DNA of 64,000 nt from Aurelia coerulea. Its lineage: Eukaryota; Cnidaria; Scyphozoa; Semaeostomeae; Ulmaridae. Position 1 is the first letter of the stretch, and each line of letters starts with the position of its first letter. The position numbers and the translations under genes are program-made. Shown one piece after another: positions 57,517 to 64,000 of this stretch. The DNA lies in the NCBI GenBank assembly GCA_039566865.1, contig CM076958.1, positions 6,734,501 to 6,798,500 on the forward strand, written 5' to 3'. The notes beneath the pieces are model-generated. The model searched no databases and was not told where the DNA came from. It saw only the letters and a program-made list of their open reading frames with translations.

Positions 57517-57958
57517 TGGAGACAGACCTCTACTGCAAACCGACTGATACACATCAGTATTTGCATAAGGGACCCTGCCACCCATGGCACACAAAGAAGG
57601 CAATACCGTATGGTCAAGCGCTTGAAATACGTAGGATTTGTTAGGATCATGGTAGCTTTCAGGAAAGGTCAGAAGAATTGGTTGGATGGTTAACTAATAG
57701 GGGTTATGAGGAGGGCTTTGTTCGAGAACAGGTTGACAGGGTCAAGGAAATGGAAAGGGACATGTTATTAAATCGGGATTGAGGACGTAATCAGGGTCGG
57801 GGGGACCGTATTCCTTTTGTTGTGACGTATCATCCAGCCTTTAATGTGATCTACAATGTTGTGAGCAGGCTTCAGCCTATGTTGGATGCGTCTGAGGAGC
57901 ACAAGAAGGTGTTCTCCAATAAACCACCTGTTTCCTTTAGACGCGCCAAAAATCTTAA

Positions 57959-58263
57959 AGAGAATCAACGGATATAAAAGCCCCGCGCGGATGGGGTCTG
58001 GGTAGTCTATAAATAAATAGCCAATCAGGTAGCGCGTAGGCAGACTGACACTTCGTCAGTCACAAAATTATGTGACCACTTCATGTGATCAGTTTCTATT
58101 GGTAGCAACACAGTGACAACATAAAGCGCGAAGATGATGATGTTGTTTGTCCAACTGGGAAAACTCATGTGATTACTTTCTGGATGTAGATGGAGCGCAT
58201 GCGTCATTGAATTGGATTGCAAGTTATTTTTAAATCGGCTGGCCTTGTTTCCGTTGATTCTCT
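57959..58263. mobile_element. TTAA MITE in Penelope linker
   Basis: 305-bp insertion, ends AGAGAATCAACGGA and TCCGTTGATTCTCT, each beside TTAA (57955-57958, 58264-58267). It interrupts NLK|D-NLVSAKLAP in the region before the Cys-rich linker. GCGCG-rich left subterminal zone. Ends differ from the TTAA elements at 8171 and 16382, so it is another family. Confidence 0.85.
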
Positions 58264-58667
58264 TTAAGGACAATCTGGTCAGTGCTAAACTTGCTCCAGT
58301 GCAGCAAAGAGATCATCTTAAAGGCTATCATCGATGCGGCAAATCTCGTTGTCAAGTTTGTGAGCATATGGCGGAAGCGGGATAAGCTTGTTTGTCATGT
58401 CACTGGTAAGGAATATAGGTTTGATTGTGATTCGTCTGGTGCTGTATATCTTCTTAGTTGCAAGATTTGTGGGTTGCAGTACGAAGGTAGCACATTTACC
58501 CCCTTCCGCACTAGGTTTAACAATTATAAATTATGCAGTAGGAGGTTTGATAAGGGAGAACTTGTTAATCAGGCAGCCTTTTTAAGCATTTTTCGGAGGT
58601 AGAACATCATGGTTTTCTTAAGGACGTTACGTTTCAGGTTGTCGATAAATTGTTTGGAGACTCCAGG

Positions 58668-59344
58668 GTTAGAGAAGGTTTTTGGCAGTTTAAGTTGGAT
58701 ACTTTTGCACCTAAGGGGCCCAATGTCAGATTTGTGGATTCCTAGACCTACCGCTCCTCCGCAGTTAAGTATCATTTTTATATGGGTTTCATATGTTTTT
58801 CATTTCTTGTCTGTCTTTGTGTATGTCAACGTTCCAAGGGACCTGTGCCCATTGTGTCCGTCATCTGTTTGTGATTTTCATCTCGTTCTCATTAATTCCT
58901 CTCCATACAAATTTCTAGTTTATTGTAATGATTTGTATCAACTGTTTTGTCGTATTTGTAACTTGCTTTACGTTAGTTTAGTTTGCATGTTAGTTTGTTT
59001 AATGGATTTTTATATGTTGTGGAATTTTAAAATGAACACTGAACTGAACTGAAACTGAACTGAACTGTTCCGTCGCAATTTTCTACCTCCTCTTGGGGAA
59101 AGACAGCGCCATTCATCTACTTCTTTTTGCACCACCTTTATTCTCTAACTATTGTCTTCTCTACTTTCGGTCCTCTCCCCCTTTTAATTTGAATAACTTT
59201 TATTTTGACCCATTGTACTAGGTTGGTCCAATCGTTAGGTTATTGTTGCCATGTGATCCCATTGTAATTTAGGTTTATAGGCAGGCCCCAAAATATTGTA
59301 CAGTTTATTTCTGATGAAGCGACAGCGAAACGTCATTTGAGTAG
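58668..59344 (+). repeat. Penelope 3' end, second copy of the pLTR-like repeat
   Basis: Direct repeat partner of 47060-47772 with only scattered differences, mainly the length of the TGAAC microsatellite (about 59037-59066). It includes the last 24 codons of the ORF and the 3' UTR, and ends CATTTGAGT before the two sites diverge. Confidence 0.88.
59311..59334 (+). ncRNA. Hammerhead-like ribozyme core in Penelope 3' end
   Basis: Identical CTGATGA-AGCGACAGC-GAAACGTC motif as at 47739-47762. The same weak stem I applies. Confidence 0.45.
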
Positions 59345-60037
59345 ACTATATTTTCGAACTTCTCTATCATTTTTTGTATATGTAGCCAACAGTGTTGTTT
59401 AATAAGGGGTAGCGAGGAGGCGTCACAGGGGCTATTTGTGGCGTCATAAATCAGGAAGGCAACCAGGAAGGCAACACCACAGGTAGTGAGGGAATTAGTA
59501 TAAACTTGACAAGAACCTCTCTTTTTACTTTAGTGTTCGCCAATGGTCTTCCTTGCAGGGTTTTCTTTTTTGTGTTGAACGTATTTTAGTTCCACCACAA
59601 TACAGCATGAAACAATGATTCGCCCAAAATTAAAATAGGAAAAGCAGCATTTGTTAAATATCATTTACGAATAGTATTTAAGTTTTAAACCTACTGCACT
59701 ACAGAAAAGCACAATACGTACCTCAAACACGCAAAGAAACATTGTACGTTGCAAAGATACAGTATATGAGCTTATGAAAACAAGGTATTTCACACATATG
59801 ATGACAGTATTAATCAAAAGTCGCATGGTAACCAGCTTCTGTTGGCTTGACAATGAAGATTTTTCATATATCTAATTTAACGGTCAAATCAGGCGAAAAG
59901 CTTGCGAACGTACACACTCAAGTCAAAACGTTTCAGGCCTAAATAAGTTCAATATTTGGCCACGCTGTCGCTGTGGGGAATAACAATTACCAATAATTCA
60001 TGTTGGTCCTGCAAGTATTTCAAATTCAAAATCTCAC
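59345..60037. other. MAGUK intron sequence
   Basis: No exon or element recognised; simple AT-rich sequence. Confidence 0.4.
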
Positions 60038-60240
60038 CGTAGGATTTAAATCCAAAATACACATTTTGCCTGATCGCATAACATTTCGAATAGAATCAAT
60101 TTTCGTGCCATATAGATGATCTTCATATTCTCCCCATTCAACAAATTTTCCATCATCAATTTCTCGTTGCATTTCAGATCTGGATATGAAGAAATATCCT
60201 TTGCCATTCTCCTCTCCAGATTTTCTAGGTCTGCTTGTGT
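60038..60240 (-). CDS. MAGUK p55 family (MPP2/MPP6-like), GK-domain exon
   Basis: A 203-bp exon bounded by acceptor TTTGTTTCAG and donor GTGAGA. It starts in phase (two bases AC complete a Tyr/Thr-type codon) and reads TSRPRKSGEENGKGYFFISR, SEMQREIDDGKFVEWGEYED, then HLYGTKIDSIRNVMRSGKMC and ILDLNPT. GEYxxHLYGT and SGKxCILDLNPQALK are hallmark GK-domain segments, and the end joins exactly to ALKVLKT of the exon at 40422-40538. The longer overlapping minus-strand open frame is out of frame with this protein. The earlier GK exon (P-loop-like region), SH3 and PDZ exons must lie beyond 64 kb or were not recognised. Confidence 0.92.
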
Positions 60241-61276
60241 CTGAAACAAAAACAAAAATGATATCCCGAAGGTTCCATTAAGCAGTGTTAGGACTTCACT
60301 CACAGTGGTCCACATTCGAAAATTCATAAGACTCCTGCAAATTTCTAAACATATCGGTCGATCCAGACTCCTATTTATAATTGCAAAAAGATCTATTGTA
60401 CGCGACTTGCTATTTTGACATACAGTTAACGCGGTCAAAGTTCACTCCGAATTCTCGCTTTATTTGTAATACGAAAACTGGCGGAAACCATTCAAGCGAG
60501 CAGACTTTCTGGATTTGTGACTAACAATAGTTTGCTTCATGAATGACAGCACCAGCATGCACAGAAGCATAACATGAGACTTCAGCCAAATTCATCAAAG
60601 ACATCAAACTTATTAGGCCTTTCTTAGTTCTTTTCCTTGGCTTCGTAAGCTAGGCATTTATTGATTGAAATCACACAACGTTACAAAGATAACTTTTAAA
60701 ACACATTGCACTTGTCTGCTATTTCCGGTCTGCCTACAGACCACGATAATTGACTGAAAATGACAATGTGAAGGATTTTGGAGCTGTATTCTTAAATGCT
60801 TCTTCATGATATCTTACCTGCAATTTAATAACAACATTTGGAAATTTTGCAAAAATCAGCCAAGTTCAGGCAAGAGATGTACCTAAACTCCAGAAACATG
60901 TTCTCGTAAGCAATGAGCTTGATTTTGGGAAGACGCTGGCTTTTATTTTCCGTACGCTTATGCAAGCAAACATTGTAGAAATTTAAAGGGGTACTTCAAC
61001 ATCTTTTTCATAACGATAAATTACAGCCATAAGTGCTACAAGATTTGATGTACCGTACCGAGCGAGTCAATAAAAACAATCCCCGTTTGAAAGGCCACGG
61101 CTGGACGATGACGATGATGATATTGGCAAATATCTAATTTGATGGAAGACAGGTTCAAATCTGCTTTGAAATTTACCTGACCGACATCGGCCACTCCGTT
61201 GTGTAATTATAAAGGATTCCTGCAGGAAGACCCTTCAAGAAACCTTTAAAACGCGCCTAAAACCGAAACCTAGGCA
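60241..61276. other. MAGUK intron or upstream sequence
   Basis: No further GK, SH3 or PDZ exon could be recognised on the minus strand here. GACGATGACGATGATGATA near 61104 is a short simple repeat. Confidence 0.4.
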
Positions 61277-61403
61277 TCATTCGTCGTACATAGCCGATTG
61301 CTCGTGGCCCATGGTCGAAACCGCCAAAGCCTCATTTTCACGGACCAATCAGACGGATAAAAAGCGAAGGAGACAAAAGAAACCCGTGAAGATTTTTCTA
61401 AAT
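61277..61403. repeat. 127-bp direct repeat, left copy
   Basis: TCATTCGTCGTACATAGCCG... to ...GAAGATTTTTCTAAAT. Nearly identical to 63801-63927 (a few substitutions). The two copies flank the LINE at 61.8-63.4 kb in the same orientation. Confidence 0.85.
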
Positions 61404-61799
61404 GAAGATTTATTTCCATCTTCAGTCATTCATTGTTTCTTTGTTTGAACATGCATCATGATGGAAAATACCACACACAACCCACATCTCCTCGCATCCT
61501 TCTCTTGCCACACCACATCATTACAATTTAGCCTTTCAAAACTATGGTTATCAGTTCTGTCGTCTCCTGATAAATAATTGCTTCTAGTGAAGGGTCAGAC
61601 TTGTCATCAGCTTTAGTTTTCAACCACTTTATAGATCTAGGCCATTATGGCCTAAACTTCTCAATCAAGTCTCAGGCACACTCAGGTTCTTTGTTTGCAC
61701 TGAACTGAACATAATCGTTGCCTAAGAATCTAGTTTTTCTTCATGTTTCTCTGAGCTGATTCCCAATAAATCTCCTCCATTTGCTTCCAACTAATCATT

Positions 61800-63430
61800 T
61801 TTTCTTGTTCATTTATTATTATTCGATATCTACATAGCTAAACGATATATACCATATATACAAAGTTAACTAATATAAATCGAATGAAATTAAAATGTAT
61901 CAGACACTTAATGTTGAATAAAATTAAAACTACTGCAGGCACTACATTTACATTCTGGGCCATTCCATTGCTCTATCAAAAGTTTAAAGCTTTTCAAGTT
62001 TTCTGCGGATTTCATTTTGATTGGTAGGTCATGCCATATTTGAGGGCCAACGGACGCAAGACTGTTTGAACCAAAAGTTACTTGATTTGGTCTTATATGT
62101 TTTAAGTCATAAGGAGTTCTGGTAGAATATTGCGAAGATCTGAACTTGAAGAAATTTTTCATGAATGGTGGATTTAGATTATTCAATGCTTTGTAAATTT
62201 CAATGCAAAGAGTTCTTTGACGCGAGACTTGCATAGTACATTTTCCTGACTTTTGTCTCAAATCATCATATGAACTCTTATGATCCTTGTAAAGAAATCT
62301 TAGTGCACGCTCTTGTAACTTTTCAATTTTATGAAGCGACTTCATGGAAGAAAAATACCAAACTAACGGACAATTATTAAAGTTAGAGTAAACAAAGCTT
62401 TGTACAAGTACCTTTTCTGCTCAAAACCAATAAATGATCTCAGTCTTTTCAAAACGTTTAGTTGTGTCGCAGCTTTTTTCAAAGATTTGATATGTGCTTA
62501 TCAAAGCTCAATTTGTTATCCAGAGTAGCTCCCAAAAGTTTTACAGTTTCTTCTGATTTGATTTCATGACCTTGAAAGCTTACATTTTGTCCACTAGTAT
62601 CTTTCCGATCCGTTCTTACTAACAAAGCATGACATTTCTCAGGGTTAGCAATCATTTCATTCTGTTCTAGCCAAGTTAAAGCAACACTGCTTTCGTTCTC
62701 CAAACTCTGACGAGCTCGGGCATAGTTTTGGAAAATATGAAAGTGTATTATCATCAGCATAATTATGAAGGGTTGCCTGCTTTATATTCAGAAAGAGTAT
62801 CATTTATAAAGAAATTGAATAAGATTGGACCAAGCACAGAACCCTGTGGAACTCCTGATACAACATTTTTTAAGGAACTATTTGAATTATTTATCCGGGC
62901 ACATTGTTTTCGACGTTTTAAATAGGAATAGATAAGAACTAACGCATTTTCATCAAAACCGTATGCATGTAATTTTGCTATGATTAGATCATGTGGAATA
63001 CAGTCAAAGGCCTTTGAGAGATCCATGAAGATGGCTCCTTCGACGAAATCTTTGTCAAGTTTTGCACTCCATTCTTCCACTAGATTTATCAACACATGTT
63101 GTGTACTGTATGCTTTTCTGTAAGCCGATATAAAAATAGAGAGTGTTTTATCTAGATGTGAGATAAGCTGTTGTTTTAAGGCTTTTTCGTAAATTTTTGA
63201 AAAAGTATTTAGAACACTGACAGGAGCAAACCGCCGCTTTTGGTGCTTTTTCTGGAAATCTAAAATTGCGTATACTACAGATAATAGCATTGGTAAATGG
63301 AATTGTAAGCTCATTTGCAGCAAGTGATACTAGTTTTGGGGGTATTTGATCCTCACCTGTGGATTTTCTCCCATCCAAACTTGTTAACAATGTTGCAATA
63401 TCCCGAGCTTCTACTTCGTTCTTCCTCATT
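61800..63430 (-). mobile_element. 5'-truncated LINE G (RT only)
   Basis: Minus-strand RT: KSTGEDQIPPKLVSLAANEL (about 63360), RFAPVSVLNTFSKIYEKAL, MDLSKAFDCIPHDLIIAKL, SGVPQGSVLGPILFNFFIND and YADDNTLSYF (catalytic pair at 62750-62761), VKLLGATLDNKLSFDKHI, then the C-terminus 62345-61908 with RTLCIEIYKALNNLNP and PNQVTFGSNS ending near GPECKCSACSS. Shifts at about 63220, 62765 and 62400-62480. Same family as LINE C at 19.2-20.8 kb. The 3' part from 61907 down to about 61800 is AT-rich with TATATACC-type tail sequence. Confidence 0.85.
61908..63429 (-). pseudogene. LINE G reverse transcriptase, frameshifted
   Basis: Carries RT motifs 1-7 and the C-terminal domain listed for LINE G, in four frames. 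The SGVPQGSVLGP and YADD boxes are both present, so the core was intact before the shifts. No endonuclease lies upstream of 63430. Confidence 0.8.
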
Positions 63431-63800
63431 GATTTTCAATTTCCAATTTCATAAACTGTGACGAAGCAAAATGCGACCTCTTTTTTGCCCCAGCCTCTCC
63501 TTGGCTGGAAAAGGAATGGACAAGAAGAGCCAAGGGATGGCCCAGGGAAGCCGGATTTTGGGGCAAGATCAGATGTTTTGTCCCTGTTTTGAGCATCGTT
63601 ACCATGGCAACGCATAATCTCGTTTGGAATGGGGTATACAAAATGTGGTTTCCTTGGAATTGGTACTGAATATTACCCAACACGACATTATACCATATTA
63701 TACACAGTCTAAGGATGCTATAAACGAGAAATCTCAAAAAAGATTTCTTTCAAAATTCTAGTTAATACACAATTTTGTTTCTATCGGGATATCATAGGAA
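63431..63800. other. Non-coding gap
   Basis: No gene recognised; CCAAGGGATGGCCCAGGGAA near 63529 and similar words give no clear structure. Confidence 0.4.
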
Positions 63801-63927
63801 TCATTCGTCGTACATAGCCGATTGCTCGTGGCCCATGGTCGAAACCGCCAAAGCCTCATTTTCACGGACCAATCAGACGGCTAAAAAGCGAGGGAGACAA
63901 AAGAAACCCGTGAAGATTTTCCTAAAT
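63801..63927. repeat. 127-bp direct repeat, right copy
   Basis: Partner of 61277-61403. Differences include GACGGCTAAAAAGCGAGG for GACGGATAAAAAGCGAAG. Confidence 0.85.
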
Positions 63928-64000
63928 TTTACCTACCTTCATAAAACGCAACCAGGACAAAAAACTGCTTGAGATTTCCCGAATTTTTTTAAAGCAATCT

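Larger units (their letters stand above)
48228..58740 (+). pseudogene. Penelope-like RT plus GIY-YIG polyprotein, interrupted
   Basis: Pieces in order. 48289-48560: Lys/Glu-rich N-terminus (TWLREELRKNGEELLKRRK). 48744-49219: LKRGMKLAWFFKDEED, SNLSFGERQALGKLKSDKSI and VIKEADKGSAVVV. After the P-like insertion: FYLLPKIQKGFSNVVGRP (56095-56148), then SNCGTATEHISQFLYHYLNP, CTVDVVGLYPSIPHAEG and LGTAIGTKFALAYANLF. A Trp-to-stop change at 56588-56590 precedes FRYIDNAFLIW (56591-56623), where the catalytic second Asp is Asn. After the LINE fragment: TDLYCKPTDTHQYLHKG (57523-), then DRIPFVVTYHPAFN. After the MITE: CGKSRCQVCEHM, GAVYLLSCKICGLQYEGST (GIY-YIG, with YEG for YVG) and FRTRFNNYK. The ORF ends GPNVRFVDS, stop at 58738-58740. 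A one-base loss in a T run near 58578 shifts the last part. Confidence 0.88.
47773..59344 (+). mobile_element. Penelope-like element with GIY-YIG endonuclease, carrying four insertions
   Basis: Full-length unit following the pLTR-like copy. It runs from a 5' region (with a palindromic MITE at 47926-48212) through an N-terminal coiled region (48.23-48.56 kb), a RT (48.74-57.65 kb) and a linker with Cys residues to a GIY-YIG domain ending at 58740, then a 3' UTR to 59344. Insertions: P-like transposon 49220-56072, LINE fragment 56765-57516 and TTAA MITE 57959-58263. Without them the element would be about 4.5 kb, a normal length. Its own ORF has a stop and several shifts, so it is inactive. Confidence 0.88.

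Noticed and set aside
47060..59344. LTR retrotransposon
   Set aside because: The direct copies are Penelope 3' ends; the RT and GIY-YIG domains belong to Penelope-like elements, and no gag, protease, integrase or primer site is present.
60046..60438. 130-residue minus-strand protein (MTALTVCQNS...)
   Set aside because: It overlaps the MAGUK exon in the wrong frame; the correct frame reads through conserved GK-domain residues between consensus splice sites.

Overview
The window is eukaryotic nuclear DNA: AT-rich, with spliced exons and no operons or Shine-Dalgarno sites, and most of it is transposable elements. The mix suggests an anthozoan cnidarian (coral or sea anemone) or another early-branching animal. 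It includes CR1/L2-type LINEs with PHD or SGNH domains, a LINE relic with a 2A-like peptide, a GIY-YIG Penelope-like element, a THAP/P-type transposon, and many MITEs with G-rich ends. The species is an inference; no host-specific gene fixes it.

Host gene. The only firmly identified host gene is on the minus strand: the last three exons of a membrane-associated guanylate kinase of the MPP2/MPP6 (PALS2/varicose) type. They lie at 60038-60240, 40422-40538 and 37401-37577. The exons are joined by canonical splice sites and end in a C-terminus typical of the family (QWVPVNWVY). The 19.5 kb intron between the first two exons holds a near full-length CR1-type LINE (about 40.9-46.1 kb) and a Penelope-like element (47.06-59.34 kb).

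Nested region. The Penelope-like element is a 3'-end copy (47.06-47.77 kb, pLTR-like) followed by a full-length unit. That unit was later hit by a 752-bp truncated LINE (56765-57516, TSD TGGAG), a 305-bp TTAA MITE (57959-58263), a palindromic MITE (47926-48212) and a 6.85-kb P-element-like DNA transposon (49220-56072). The P-like element has perfect 48-bp inverted repeats and a 7-8 bp duplication. It carries two convergent genes: a C2H2 zinc-finger protein (plus strand) and a spliced THAP-P transposase (minus strand). This is the most interesting object in the window.

Left part (0-24 kb). It holds a PHD-EN-RT LINE cut by the window edge (1-2.28 kb, minus), a LINE relic joining a 2A-like peptide to the RT C-terminus (2461-3576, minus), and a nearly intact PHD-EN-RT LINE (4.25-8.17 kb, plus). 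DNA transposons defined by matched ends and target duplications follow: TTAA type (8171-9808), G-rich TIR type (10273-10782) and hAT (11048-13111). Two related TTAA foldback elements lie at 16382-17540 and 19384-20563, the second inside a LINE relic. A LINE ORF1 (17935-18795, minus) and a decayed LINE RT (23.1-24.0 kb) complete this part.

Middle part (24-37 kb). A tandem array of about 24.6 copies of a 116-bp unit (24736-27590) is followed by a string of TIR elements with no recognisable transposase: TA-flanked 28209-30549, Mutator-like foldback 30628-31125, a palindrome at 32.48-33.24 kb and an unassigned element at 33942-36421. The right end (61.9-63.4 kb) holds another 5'-truncated LINE on the minus strand, between two 127-bp direct repeats.

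All boundaries and homologies come from reading the sequence by eye; no database search or alignment was run.
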